64,000 bases of DNA from Streptococcus oralis (lineage in GTDB: Bacteria; Bacillota; Bacilli; Lactobacillales; Streptococcaceae): assembly GCF_021497945.1 (NCBI RefSeq), contig NZ_CP046524.1:779501-843500 (forward strand), read 5' to 3'. Numbering within the stretch: position 1 is the first letter of the stretch; each line of letters starts with the position of its first letter. Under the pieces are notes generated by a model. The model did no database searches. It saw nothing but the letters and a program-made list of their open reading frames with translations, and was not told the DNA's origin. Shown piece by piece: positions 9,914-17,378 of this stretch. Both the position numbers and the translations under genes were made by a program.

Positions 9914-10096
9914 CTAAAGAATTCTTTGAAGCAATGCATCGGATTTGGTTTGAATAGTTTCGTTAATAATATTTGATGATAAAGAATTTTTGGAAAATCT
10001 AGATACTGTATGAATCTCTACTTTTTTTCTTAGACTATTATAAAGTCTGTCAGAATAAGCTTTGTAGGTGTAGAAGTTAATTTTTACAGAACTAAA
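9914..10096 (-). pseudogene. Orphan protein fragment, unknown family
   Basis: In the 694-base gap between the membrane-protein gene and rpsP, the minus strand has a 60-codon open frame without a start codon, bounded by a stop upstream and ending in a stop at 9914-9916. Its composition is protein-like: FSSVKINFYTYKAYSDRLYN, then SLRKKVEIHTVSRFSKNSLS and a C-terminus QTKSDALLQRIL. There is no ATG, no ribosome site and no promoter. I read it as the C-terminal remnant of a lost gene; the family was not recognised. Confidence 0.45.
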
Positions 10097-10141
10097 TTAT
10101 TCCCCTATTTAGAATCTATTAATTCATATTTTATAAATTAA

Positions 10142-10297
10142 TTAGTAGATATCGTTCTTAAAATCCTTGATATTTCGCTTGGGAACAGGTTTTGGATTTA
10201 GTAGCCAAGCATCCAAATCACGTTCAGGAGAGATGAAGGGTTTGACTTGATAATCCTTATATAATTTTCTAAAATAGTATTCATAAACGATTTCTTT
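10142..10297 (-). pseudogene. Second orphan protein fragment, C-terminal remnant
   Basis: A 51-codon minus-strand frame, immediately preceded in frame by a stop, encodes KEIVYEYYFRKLYKDYQVKP followed by FISPERDLDAWLLNPKPVPK and ends NDIY-stop. The charged and aromatic composition and clear C-terminus look like real protein sequence, but there is no initiation codon. Together with the fragment at 9914-10096 and the frameshifted gene at 8595 it marks this interval as a graveyard of accessory genes. The family was not recognised. Confidence 0.45.
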
Positions 10298-10368
10298 CTA
10301 ATTTTTTCTTTAAGATTATAACCAATTTCTAGTAGTAAAAAAAATCAAAACTTTGTCAAGTTTTTTTC

Positions 10369-10396
10369 TTGACAGCTGTCAAAAATCTGTTATAAT
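10369..10396 (+). promoter_or_regulatory. rpsP promoter
   Basis: Consensus TTGACA (10369-10374), a 16-base spacer and consensus TATAAT (10391-10396). The -35 box is the left half of a perfect 14-base palindrome, TTGACAGCTGTCAA. Confidence 0.9.
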
Positions 10397-10408
10397 AGAA
10401 CATGTGCT

Positions 10409-10425
10409 AAATAGCTCAGCTATTT
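10409..10425 (+). other. Small leader hairpin upstream of rpsP
   Basis: AAATAG, a 5-base loop and CTATTT in the 65-base 5' leader of the rpsP transcript. It could be a ribosomal-protein feedback element, but the stem is short and this is only suggestive. Confidence 0.3.
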
Positions 10426-10461
10426 CACCGAAATAAAAAATAAGAAAAGAGACATTAAAAA

Positions 10462-10734
10462 ATGGCAGTTAAAATCCGTTTGACTCGTATGGGTTCTAAG
10501 AAAAAACCTTTCTACCGTATCAACGTAGCAGACTCACGTTCACCACGTGACGGACGTTTCATCGAAACAGTTGGAACTTACAACCCACTTGTTGCTGAAA
10601 ACCAAGTAACTTTGAAAGAAGACCGCGTTCTTGCATGGTTGGCTGATGGAGCTCAACCTTCAGATACAGTTCGCAACATCCTTTCAAAAGAAGGCGTATT
10701 GAAAAAATTCCACGATTCTAAATTCTCAAAATAA
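10462..10734 (+). CDS. rpsP: 30S ribosomal protein S16
   Basis: Small-subunit assembly protein of 90 residues, the usual length. The N-terminal block [20 protein letters not shown] and the following [20 protein letters not shown] are diagnostic. It is transcribed from a consensus promoter and followed 19 bases later by khpA, a conserved firmicute pair. The start follows AAAAGAGA. Codon use is strongly biased, as for abundant ribosomal proteins. Confidence 0.98.
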   Translation: MAVKIRLTRMGSKKKPFYRINVADSRSPRDGRFIETVGTYNPLVAENQVTLKEDRVLAWLADGAQPSDTVRNILSKEGVLKKFHDSKFSK

Positions 10735-10753
10735 GTTTAAAGTAGGTTGACAG

Positions 10754-10993
10754 ATGGATACGATTGAAAATCTCATTATTGCGATTGTGAAACCTTTGAT
10801 TTCACAACCTGATGCCTTAACTATCAAGATTGAAGACACACCAGAGTTTTTGGAGTATCACTTGGATCTTGACCAAAGCGATGTCGGTCGTGTTATCGGT
10901 CGTAAGGGTCGCACTATCTCAGCGATAAGAACGATTGTCTACTCTGTCCCAACTGAAGACAAAAAAGTAAGAATCGTTATCGATGAAAAATAA
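10754..10993 (+). CDS. khpA: KH-domain RNA-binding protein KhpA
   Basis: A 79-residue single KH domain with the GxxG loop in [19 protein letters not shown]. In pneumococcus KhpA pairs with KhpB/Jag to regulate cell elongation and division through RNA binding. [20 protein letters not shown] at the N-terminus is typical. It lies in an operon with rpsP and is followed by an intrinsic terminator. The role in this organism is inferred from the pneumococcal orthologue. Confidence 0.93.
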   Translation: MDTIENLIIAIVKPLISQPDALTIKIEDTPEFLEYHLDLDQSDVGRVIGRKGRTISAIRTIVYSVPTEDKKVRIVIDEK

Positions 10994-10995
10994 AG

Positions 10996-11023
10996 AAAGC
11001 GGGACAGATGTCTCGCTTTTTTT
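10996..11023 (+). terminator. Terminator of the rpsP-khpA operon
   Basis: AAAGCGGGACA and TGTCTCGCTTT form a stem with one internal mismatch and a very short loop, followed by a run of T residues. Confidence 0.8.
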
Positions 11024-11035
11024 GTGGAGGAGAAG

Positions 11036-11371
11036 ATGAAGAATCTAACGTTTAGACAATTACAAGCTTACTTACTTGAACATTACCAACAGTCTCGAAC
11101 TGAGGAAGGCCTCTTTATCAAGTTAGTGGAGGAAGTCGGAGAAGTAGCCGAGGTCTTGAATGGGCGCTCTGGTCGAAAAGAGGGCGTCCAGGACTCAAAT
11201 GAGGAACTAGCCAAAGAACTGGCTGATATTATTCACTACACTGTCGCCATTGCGGCTATTAATGACATTGATCTAACCAAAACTATCTTTGATAAAGATA
11301 AAAAAGTGGCCATTAAGTACCAACATGAAAGAGATTTGGAAGGATTTTTGGAAAACCTCCAAGAAAACTAG
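11036..11371 (+). CDS. MazG-like nucleotide pyrophosphohydrolase
   Basis: A predicted all-alpha NTP pyrophosphohydrolase of 111 residues. The metal-binding signature is visible as KLVEEVGEVAEVLNGR (ExxE) followed by NEELAKELADIIHYTVAIAA (ExxD), the MazG/dUTPase-like fold. The substrate is not known; house-cleaning of non-canonical nucleotides is the usual inference. I take the ATG at 11036, which has GGAGG seven bases upstream, rather than the GTG at 11024, which would include the ribosome site in the coding frame. It sits right after the khpA terminator, with no strong promoter of its own. Confidence 0.85.
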   Translation: MKNLTFRQLQAYLLEHYQQSRTEEGLFIKLVEEVGEVAEVLNGRSGRKEGVQDSNEELAKELADIIHYTVAIAAINDIDLTKTIFDKDKKVAIKYQHERDLEGFLENLQEN

Positions 11372-11437
11372 GAATAGTCTCTTTTCACTGATATGGAAGA
11401 TTTATTCTAGCTTACGCTAGCTTGTATAGAGAAATCA

Positions 11438-11584
11438 ATGAAATTAGCAGATTATGCTATCAAAGTAAGAAATCTATAAGAAGCAAACAAGCTAGAACTT
11501 GTGAGAAAAGAACGAGAAAAGCAGATCAGACTGGCTGACTCCTTTATAGGCAAGGAAAAAGAATTTATCATCTTGAAAGAGTGA
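11438..11584 (+). pseudogene. Small gene remnant with in-frame stop
   Basis: In the 341-base gap before the permease, one frame reads MKLADYAIKVRNL, a TAA stop, then EANKLELVRKEREKQIRLAD, SFIGKEKEFIILKE and TGA, 49 codons in all. The charged helical composition on both sides of the stop suggests a small coiled protein inactivated by a nonsense mutation. There is no ribosome site. Upstream lies a short CTAGC/GCTAG hairpin without a T tract. The family was not recognised. Confidence 0.35.
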
Positions 11585-11633
11585 TAGTGGGAATAAAATA
11601 CCAATCCTAGAAATAGCATCTAGAATTTTACTA

Positions 11634-11642
11634 TGCTAAAAT
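11634..11642 (+). promoter_or_regulatory. Extended -10 promoter of the EamA permease
   Basis: TGCTAAAAT, 70 bases upstream of the permease start. The -35 region is weak. Confidence 0.45.
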
Positions 11643-11712
11643 GGAAAGACAGTCTCAAAATTTCTAGTTGATTTATCTTGAGAATAGCTACTTTAAAAGG
11701 GAGTAACAATCT

Positions 11713-12615
11713 ATGAACGAGAAAACAAAAGCATACCTAGCAGCCTTATCCTTTTCAGCCATCATTGGTTTTTCTTTTTTATTTACTAAGATTGCTTTGG
11801 GCTATGCCAGTCCACTTACAAACTTGGCACATCGCTATACAATCGCTGCTTTGGTATTGGTCATCCTTCATCAAACAACACTTATCAATGTGAGTTTGAG
11901 TAGAAAAGATATTCTTTCTATTCTTCCTATGAGTCTTTTCTATCCACTCCTCTTCTTTATTTTTCAATCCTTTGCCTTACAGTATATATCGTCTTCTGAA
12001 GCAGGAATTTTACAAGCTCTTGTCCCGATTTTTACTCTCCTTTTGGCATCGGTCTTTCTCAAGGAAAAGACAAGTTTGTTGCAAAAGTTCTTTTTAATTT
12101 TATCCGTAGCAGGAGTAGTTTTCATCTTCCTTAGTAAAGGAGCGAACTTTAGCACGGAAACTGCTAGCTTGGGCTTTCTATTGATGTTGGGATCTGTTCT
12201 CGCCAATGCAATAAACAATATCCTCAGCAAGGCTAAAGGAGGTCGCTATCGGGCCATGGATATGACAGCTGTTGTGATATTTGTTGGCTTCGTCACCTTT
12301 AATACGCTGAGTCTGACCTCGCACTATCTAGAGGGGAACATATTAGCTTACTTTGCGCCACTTGGACAGGTACCCTATCTGCTTTCCATCCTCTATTTGG
12401 GAATTTTAGTCTCTATAGTTACTGGTAGTCTTTCTATCTATGCTATTGTTCGACTTGGAGCATCAACCGTCAGTGTCTTTGGTAATCTTGGAACAGTTTT
12501 GACCATTCTAGCCGGAGCCCTTATCCTCCACGAACCAATTTATAGTTACCATGTGATTGGAGCTACTCTGATTATTGCTGGAATCTTAGGCATGAATCTG
12601 ATGAGAAAAAAGTAA
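11713..12615 (+). CDS. EamA-family (DMT superfamily) permease
   Basis: An inner-membrane drug/metabolite-type transporter of 300 residues with ten predicted helices in two EamA repeats. The first repeat includes FSFLFTKIALGYASPLTNLA, and the second ends YHVIGATLIIAGILGMNLMR. The substrate is unknown; homologues export amino acids or metabolites. AAAAGGGAGTAACA is the ribosome site. It is monocistronic between its own promoter and terminator, next to a decayed gene, so it may be part of an accessory insertion. Confidence 0.88.
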   Translation: MNEKTKAYLAALSFSAIIGFSFLFTKIALGYASPLTNLAHRYTIAALVLVILHQTTLINVSLSRKDILSILPMSLFYPLLFFIFQSFALQYISSSEAGILQALVPIFTLLLASVFLKEKTSLLQKFFLILSVAGVVFIFLSKGANFSTETASLGFLLMLGSVLANAINNILSKAKGGRYRAMDMTAVVIFVGFVTFNTLSLTSHYLEGNILAYFAPLGQVPYLLSILYLGILVSIVTGSLSIYAIVRLGASTVSVFGNLGTVLTILAGALILHEPIYSYHVIGATLIIAGILGMNLMRKK

Positions 12616-12636
12616 AGATTGCGTAGCAGTCTTTTT
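12614..12636 (+). terminator. Terminator of the EamA permease gene
   Basis: AAAGATTGC and GCAGTCTTT pair around a 3-base loop, followed by a T-rich run. It overlaps the stop codon. Confidence 0.75.
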
Positions 12637-12711
12637 CTTTATCCAAATGATTCAGAAAATTCAAAATTTTTAATGAAACTAAGTTTAGAAAACCATGATT
12701 TTAATATAGCA

Positions 12712-12720
12712 TGATAAAAT
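12712..12720 (+). promoter_or_regulatory. Extended -10 promoter of the first hydrolase
   Basis: TGATAAAAT, 45 bases upstream of the hydrolase start at 12765, in an AT-rich gap. Confidence 0.4.
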
Positions 12721-12764
12721 AGATACAAAGAATGATATCAGGATAAAGAGGAGAGAGTGTAGAA

Positions 12765-13622
12765 ATGAAGCCAAATGATATTGCTGAAGCTATTGCTTTT
12801 TATAACAGAGAACCAAAGATGTTGGAACGTCACCTTATAGCAGTCGTAGATTGTGATTTGGTTGTTTATCATCGCCCTGGAAAGTCAAGTAAAGAGCATA
12901 TTATTTTTTATCATGGAGCTTGTGGACGTAGTCAGATGTGGGCCCACCAGTATGATGCTTTTGATGGATTTGACCTTTACTTTGTAAATGTTAGAGGGCA
13001 GGGTGAATCACCTATGAAAGTTGGCCTACCCGACTTGGAAGGCGCTGTTCAAGATGTAGATGCCATTTTGTCCTATTTCCAGTTGGATAAGGTGATATTG
13101 GTTGGTCATTCTTGGGGAGGAAATCCACTTCAAGAGTATACCTATCGCCATCCAGAAAGAGTCCTAGCCTTGGTCATGGTAGATAGTTGGGGACAGCATC
13201 GTTACCTATCAGAGAAAGAAAGAGGTCGAATCAAATATAGTTCTCTTATGTACAAGACGATTCCTTGGAAGGTGATTGCTGATAAAAACTCAAAAATGTG
13301 TACTGATAACCCTATCACAAGAGAATTGGTCAAGACGGCCATTATAGAAACTGGGCGAGATGTTTTCTTGAACCTTGGAATCACAGGTTTCTTGGCAGTC
13401 CATGAGATAGAAGGATATAAAGGAAATCCTCCCATGCTATTAGTAAGAGGAGAAAATGATTTCCCCAAACACCTAAAAATAATCTATGATGGTATCATTG
13501 CTCTAAATCCCAATGCGCGTCAAGTAACGATTTCAGATAGCAAACACCAACCTATGAATGACCATCCTAAAGAGTTTAATCAGATAGTTGGTGATTTTTT
13601 TGAAGAAGTAGTAGCCTTGTAA
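12765..13622 (+). CDS. Alpha/beta-fold hydrolase
   Basis: A cytoplasmic hydrolase of 285 residues with unknown substrate. The oxyanion region is HGACGRSQMW, the nucleophile elbow is VGHSWGG (Ser near residue 117), the acid is probably in LLVRGENDFPKH, and the catalytic His is in SDSKHQPMNDHP near the C-terminus. VRGQGESPM after strand 4 is typical of the family. The order of elements matches carboxylesterase/haloperoxidase-type hydrolases. GAGGAGAGAGTGTAGAA precedes the ATG. It is followed by a second hydrolase-like gene with little sequence similarity. Confidence 0.88.
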   Translation: MKPNDIAEAIAFYNREPKMLERHLIAVVDCDLVVYHRPGKSSKEHIIFYHGACGRSQMWAHQYDAFDGFDLYFVNVRGQGESPMKVGLPDLEGAVQDVDAILSYFQLDKVILVGHSWGGNPLQEYTYRHPERVLALVMVDSWGQHRYLSEKERGRIKYSSLMYKTIPWKVIADKNSKMCTDNPITRELVKTAIIETGRDVFLNLGITGFLAVHEIEGYKGNPPMLLVRGENDFPKHLKIIYDGIIALNPNARQVTISDSKHQPMNDHPKEFNQIVGDFFEEVVAL

Positions 13623-13720
13623 GATAGGACCTATCCAACTTGTGAAAATCCCTGGAACGTGATAAAATAAAGGATAAGGGTTTTTAATAAATCATTGTTA
13701 TAGAATGAGTGGATTTCTTT

Positions 13721-14509
13721 ATGAAACGGTTTGAAGTAACTACAAAAATTGGCAGTCTCTTTGTTACTTATAAAAAGAAAAAGAAAGTGCTTGTTTGTTT
13801 AAATGGCGCAGGTTTGCTACCAAGTTATGAAAATTTTTCACTTATACTTGAAAAACTTCCTCCTACAATTGGTTATTTGACAATTGATTTTCCGAACACA
13901 GGTAGAAGTCTGATTCATGACCAATCTGGAAAAAATCTGGACAATCTTGTAGACGCGGTTTATGAAGTACTTGAAGAATTGGCGATTTCTGAATATATAC
14001 TTTGTGTTCATAGTTTGAGTGGAATTTTAGCTTGCAAATTACTCAAGAAACCAATTAAGTGTCAGGCTTTAGTAGCAATTGAACCTACAACTAAAAAAGT
14101 AATGTTTTCTGATTTTTCAGAAAATCCTTATCCAGAAATGGAAGAGCAGATTAGGTTGATTGACGAGTGTGGTCCTGAACTTTATTTTAAGAACATAACT
14201 CAAGCAACATTTAGCCCTGAAACTAATAAAGAAATCTGGGAATTAATGCAAGAAAAAGGCTCAGAGCTGGAAAGTCAAGATCAAGGATTTCAGATGTCTG
14301 GAGAGATTACTGAGGAAGATTTTGAGAATGTGTCCATAGAAGCTCATATTCCTGTATTTATTTTTTGTCAGGCTTATAGAGAAAAAGAGTACAGAGAATC
14401 AGAATATTGGACTTCCAATACTAAACTCATTTTGGGAGGGAATCACCATTATTTACAGTGGTCAGAATCAGAAAAAATTGCGGCTATTATTCGAGAGCTG
14501 TCAGAATAA
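13721..14509 (+). CDS. Divergent alpha/beta hydrolase-like protein
   Basis: A 262-residue protein with the alpha/beta-hydrolase layout but eroded motifs: NGAGLLPSYENF near the oxyanion hole, nucleophile elbow CVHSLSG (the usual first Gly replaced by Val), and a terminal GGNHHYLQWSE that could supply the His. Activity is plausible but unproven. The ATG at 13721 has a weak GTGGA upstream; an in-frame GTG at 13709 is the alternative. It is more AT-rich than the neighbouring rimM and trmD. It is separated from the first hydrolase by 98 bases with a possible promoter (TGATAAAAT at 13660-13668). Confidence 0.7.
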   Translation: MKRFEVTTKIGSLFVTYKKKKKVLVCLNGAGLLPSYENFSLILEKLPPTIGYLTIDFPNTGRSLIHDQSGKNLDNLVDAVYEVLEELAISEYILCVHSLSGILACKLLKKPIKCQALVAIEPTTKKVMFSDFSENPYPEMEEQIRLIDECGPELYFKNITQATFSPETNKEIWELMQEKGSELESQDQGFQMSGEITEEDFENVSIEAHIPVFIFCQAYREKEYRESEYWTSNTKLILGGNHHYLQWSESEKIAAIIRELSE

Positions 14510-14539
14510 GATGGAAAGAAGGAGAGTACAGGAGACAAG

Positions 14540-15058
14540 ATGAACTATTTTAATGTTGGGAAAATCGTCAATACGCAGGGATTGCAGGGTGAGATGCGAG
14601 TCTTGTCTGTGACGGATTTTGCTGAGGAACGGTTTAAAAAAGGGGCAGAGCTGGCTTTGTTTGATGAAAAAGATCAGTTTGTTCAAACAGTGACCATCGC
14701 AAGTCACCGCAAGCATAAGAACTTTGACATTATCAAATTCAAAGATATGTACCATATCAATGCGATTGAAAAGTACAAGGGTTATAGTCTCAAGGTCGCT
14801 GAGGAGGATTTGAACGACTTGGACGATGGGGAGTTCTATTATCACGAGATTATCGGTTTGGATGTTTACGAGGGTGATAACTTGATTGGAACTATCAAGG
14901 AAATCCTGCAACCAGGTGCCAACGATGTCTGGGTGGTCAAGCGAAAAGGCAAGCGTGATCTGCTTTTACCTTACATTCCCCCAGTAGTTCTCAATGTTGA
15001 TATTCCAAACAAGCGGGTTCAAGTGGAAATCTTAGAAGGACTAGATGATGAAGATTGA
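14540..15058 (+). CDS. rimM: 16S rRNA processing protein RimM
   Basis: Assembly factor for the 30S head that binds S19 and helps 16S rRNA maturation; 172 residues, standard length. The N-terminal [20 protein letters not shown] and the C-terminal PRC-barrel block [20 protein letters not shown] with [14 protein letters not shown] are diagnostic. GGAGACAAG precedes the ATG. Its 3' end overlaps trmD, the conserved rimM-trmD pair, so translation is coupled. Confidence 0.96.
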   Translation: MNYFNVGKIVNTQGLQGEMRVLSVTDFAEERFKKGAELALFDEKDQFVQTVTIASHRKHKNFDIIKFKDMYHINAIEKYKGYSLKVAEEDLNDLDDGEFYYHEIIGLDVYEGDNLIGTIKEILQPGANDVWVVKRKGKRDLLLPYIPPVVLNVDIPNKRVQVEILEGLDDED

Positions 15059-15767
15059 TATTTTAACTCTCTTTCCTGAGATGTTTTCTCCGCTGGAACA
15101 CTCGATCGTTGGAAAGGCTCGAGAAAAAGGGCTCTTGGATATCCATTATCATAATTTCAGAGAATACGCTGAAAAGGCCCGTCATGTTGACGATGAGCCC
15201 TACGGAGGCGGTCAGGGGATGTTGCTCCGAGCCCAACCCATTTTCGATGCCTTTGATGCTATTGAAAAGAAACATCCCCGCGTCATTCTTCTTGATCCTG
15301 CTGGGAAACAGTTCGATCAAGCTTACGCTGAGGATTTGGCTCAGGAAGATGAACTGATCTTTATTTGTGGTCACTATGAAGGGTATGACGAGCGCATCAA
15401 GACCCTGGTAACCGATGAGATTTCCCTAGGAGACTATGTCTTGACTGGAGGAGAATTGGCGGCCATGACCATGATCGATGCGACCGTTCGCCTGATTCCT
15501 GAAGTGATTGGCAAGGAGTCTAGCCACCAAGATGACAGTTTTTCTTCGGGACTCCTCGAATATCCTCAGTACACACGTCCTTATGACTATCGTGGCATGG
15601 TGGTTCCAGATGTGCTCATGAGTGGACACCATGAAAAGATTCGTCAGTGGCGACTGTATGAGAGCCTAAAGAAAACCTACGAGCGCAGACCTGACTTGCT
15701 AGAAAACTATCAACTGACAGCCGAAGAAGAAAAAATGCTGGCTGAAATCAAAGAAAACAAAGAATAA
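15048..15767 (+). CDS. trmD: tRNA (guanine37-N1)-methyltransferase
   Basis: Makes m1G37 in tRNAs reading CNN and similar codons, preventing +1 frameshifting. The 239 residues carry the SPOUT-knot motifs [26 protein letters not shown] and [15 protein letters not shown]. The start [13 protein letters not shown] is at 15048; an adjacent upstream ATG at 15045 adds only one Met. It overlaps the end of rimM by 11 bases. The ATP-cone gene follows after 11 bases, so the three are probably one transcript. Confidence 0.96.
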   Translation: MKIDILTLFPEMFSPLEHSIVGKAREKGLLDIHYHNFREYAEKARHVDDEPYGGGQGMLLRAQPIFDAFDAIEKKHPRVILLDPAGKQFDQAYAEDLAQEDELIFICGHYEGYDERIKTLVTDEISLGDYVLTGGELAAMTMIDATVRLIPEVIGKESSHQDDSFSSGLLEYPQYTRPYDYRGMVVPDVLMSGHHEKIRQWRLYESLKKTYERRPDLLENYQLTAEEEKMLAEIKENKE

Positions 15768-15778
15768 AGGAGAACCTT

Positions 15779-16117
15779 ATGCAAGTAATCAAACGTAATG
15801 GAGAAATTGCTGAATTTGATCCAGATAAAATTTACCAAGCTGTCCTAAAAGCAGCTCAAACCGTTTATGTTTTGACAGATGATTTGCGTCAAAACCTTGC
15901 ACAAGTTACTAAAAAAGTCGTTTTGGACTTGGAGGAAGCAAAAGTGGAACGTGCGACTATCAGCATGATCCAATCAATGGTTGAAAATCGTTTGTTGGGG
16001 GCAGGATATATCACAATAGCCGAACACTACATTTCTTATCGCTTGCAACGCGATTTGGAGAGAAGTGGTTATGGTGACCATATCGCAGTTCACCTTCATT
16101 TTGAACAAATCCGTTAA
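15779..16117 (+). CDS. Stand-alone ATP-cone domain protein
   Basis: This 112-residue protein is essentially one ATP-cone: MQVIKRNGEIAEFDPDKIYQ, then AVLKAAQ, ending with the hexad-like EHYISYRLQRDLE. ATP-cones normally form the N-terminal allosteric lobe of ribonucleotide reductases (NrdA/NrdD) or of NrdR, where ATP and dATP binding switches activity. Here no catalytic or zinc-ribbon domain is attached. Possible roles are a free regulator acting in trans on a reductase, or a nucleotide sensor (inference). AAAGGAGAACCTT is the ribosome site. It is the last gene after trmD and is closed by a terminator. Confidence 0.82.
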   Translation: MQVIKRNGEIAEFDPDKIYQAVLKAAQTVYVLTDDLRQNLAQVTKKVVLDLEEAKVERATISMIQSMVENRLLGAGYITIAEHYISYRLQRDLERSGYGDHIAVHLHFEQIR

Positions 16118-16118
16118 G

Positions 16119-16153
16119 AAAAAGAGTGGGATGAAAAGCATCTCACTCTTTCT
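16119..16153. terminator. Bidirectional terminator between the ATP-cone gene and the converging small gene
   Basis: AAAGAGTGGGATG and CATCTCACTCTTT form a 13-bp stem with one mismatch and a 4-base loop. It overlaps the last codons of the minus-strand gene. Confidence 0.85.
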
Positions 16154-16463
16154 TAAATAGATTTTTCTGAGCTTTTTGTACGGTTGAGGGAACGAAACGA
16201 AGTCGTTTAATATCACTGATACAGATGATTCGAGTCACGTTTTTTGAAAAATTCTTGATGATAATTTGTTGGCGAATGGCATCGTATTTGAGAATATCAC
16301 CCGTAAAACTTGTCTCAGCAAGTATCACATGAACAGCTGTTTTTTTCTGGATGGCCTGTTCAATCATAGCAGTGAGGGAGTTATCCTCGATTTGAGGATG
16401 ATCATCATTCCCATTGAGAAAACCATGTAGTTTATCTAGAACTAGTTGGAATGCCTGTCTCAT
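16143..16463 (-). CDS. Small conserved protein of unknown function
   Basis: A 106-residue cytoplasmic protein. The N-terminal half (RQAFQLVLDKLHGFLNGNDD) is helical. The C-terminal half (VHVILAETSFTGDILKYDAI, then IICISDIKRLRF) looks like a small beta barrel similar to YolD-type or Sm-like folds, but I cannot assign it. Its promoter is good (TTGTGG, 17 bases, TATAAT at 16490-16518) and AGGGAGGATTCT precedes the ATG, so it is a real gene. It lies between trmD and ydbC, divergent from the latter. Confidence 0.7.
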   Translation of the reverse strand: MRQAFQLVLDKLHGFLNGNDDHPQIEDNSLTAMIEQAIQKKTAVHVILAETSFTGDILKYDAIRQQIIIKNFSKNVTRIICISDIKRLRFVPSTVQKAQKNLFKKE

Positions 16464-16489
16464 AGAATCCTCCCTTCTTACATATCCAC

Positions 16490-16518
16490 ATTATATAAAA
16501 TTTTTCTAAAAACCACAA
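16490..16518 (-). promoter_or_regulatory. Promoter of the small unknown gene
   Basis: Minus-strand TTGTGG (16513-16518), a 17-base spacer and TATAAT (16490-16495), 27 bases upstream of the start at 16463. Confidence 0.7.
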
Positions 16519-16566
16519 GATTTTTACGAATAGACTAGAGAAAGCATATCACAAAAAGGAGTTAAA

Positions 16567-16785
16567 ATGGCAGAATTCACATTTAAAATCGAAGAGCATT
16601 TGCTAACCTTATCTGAAAATGAAAAGGGTTGGACCAAGGAAATCAACCGTGTCAGTTTTAACGGGGCACCTGCAAAATTTGACATTCGCGCTTGGAGCCC
16701 AGATCATACTAAAATGGGCAAGGGAATTACTCTTACAAATGAAGAATTTCAGGTAATGGTCGATGCTTTTAAAGGCGGGAAATGA
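16567..16785 (+). CDS. YdbC/PC4-family single-stranded nucleic-acid-binding protein
   Basis: A 72-residue protein similar to lactococcal and streptococcal YdbC, a bacterial relative of the eukaryotic transcription cofactor PC4 that binds single-stranded DNA. Seen in the sequence: EKGWTKEINRVSFNGAPAKF and DIRAWSPDHTKMGKGITLTN, the strand-rich core ending in a helix EEFQVMVDAFK. The function in the cell is not established. AAAAAGGAGTTAAA precedes the ATG. It is monocistronic. Confidence 0.85.
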   Translation: MAEFTFKIEEHLLTLSENEKGWTKEINRVSFNGAPAKFDIRAWSPDHTKMGKGITLTNEEFQVMVDAFKGGK

Positions 16786-16787
16786 GA

Positions 16788-16819
16788 GAAGGATAGTGAA
16801 TTTTACTCACTATCCTTTT
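16788..16819. terminator. Bidirectional terminator between ydbC and the tetR-like gene
   Basis: AAGGATAGTGA and TCACTATCCTT form a perfect 11-bp stem with a 7-base loop, flanked by A and T runs. Confidence 0.85.
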
Positions 16820-17378
16820 CTTGTAAAATCATATAATCTCGAAGAGATATTGTTGTTAATAGGAGAAACGTTTTTTTAAACTTTTCTGGTGGAGTAGGGT
16901 TCTCTTTTCGTATCCAAGCTTCAATAAAAGTGATAATCATGTTTGCGACGACATAGGTCATGTCATCTTCACTAAAATCAAATTCCTTGTTGTAGTGGAT
17001 ATTCTTTAAAATCCATTTTGAATAAGTATCTCTTAGGAACTCCTTCCAACTAGGATCTGCTTGAGTTATAAAAAGTGTTCGAATGATATTCCTATTTTCA
17101 TAAACCAAAGGAATCGCAAAATTCGCAAAACACTCAATCGGATTTCCATCCATTCTCGAACAATAATTATTAAATATCTGGAAAATTTGTTGATCTGCTT
17201 GTTCGTGAATATATTTGATAATATCATCATAGTTATGAAAATGTTTTTGATAAATCGCTTGTCTTGAAATACCCGCTTTTTTAGCAATTTCACTCATTGT
17301 GAAGGAACTACGTTGAGGATTTTGTTTAGCGAGTGATATAAAAGCAGAAACGATAGAATCTCGAGTATCTTTAGTCAT
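16803..17378 (-). CDS. TetR/AcrR-family transcriptional regulator
   Basis: A 191-residue one-component regulator. The DNA-binding helix-turn-helix is at residues 25-50 (FTMSEIAKKAGISRQAIYQK), and the rest is a helical ligand-binding domain with no recognisable ligand signature. Its start (ATG at 17378, preceded by AAAGGACGCTT) faces the long gap before the giant adhesin gene, so it could control itself and possibly that adhesin (inference from position only). AATATT-GT-AATATT at 17481-17494 is one AT-rich symmetrical candidate site. It is AT-rich relative to the neighbours. Confidence 0.88.
   Translation of the reverse strand: MTKDTRDSIVSAFISLAKQNPQRSSFTMSEIAKKAGISRQAIYQKHFHNYDDIIKYIHEQADQQIFQIFNNYCSRMDGNPIECFANFAIPLVYENRNIIRTLFITQADPSWKEFLRDTYSKWILKNIHYNKEFDFSEDDMTYVVANMIITFIEAWIRKENPTPPEKFKKTFLLLTTISLRDYMILQEKDSE

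Noticed and set aside
10142-10297. Intact small gene
   Set aside because: No start codon after the upstream in-frame stop and no ribosome site; kept as a remnant only.
11407-11420. CTAGC-TTAC-GCTAG as part of a BOX or RUP repeat
   Set aside because: The short hairpin lacks the other conserved BOX/RUP segments, and no second copy was noticed in the window.
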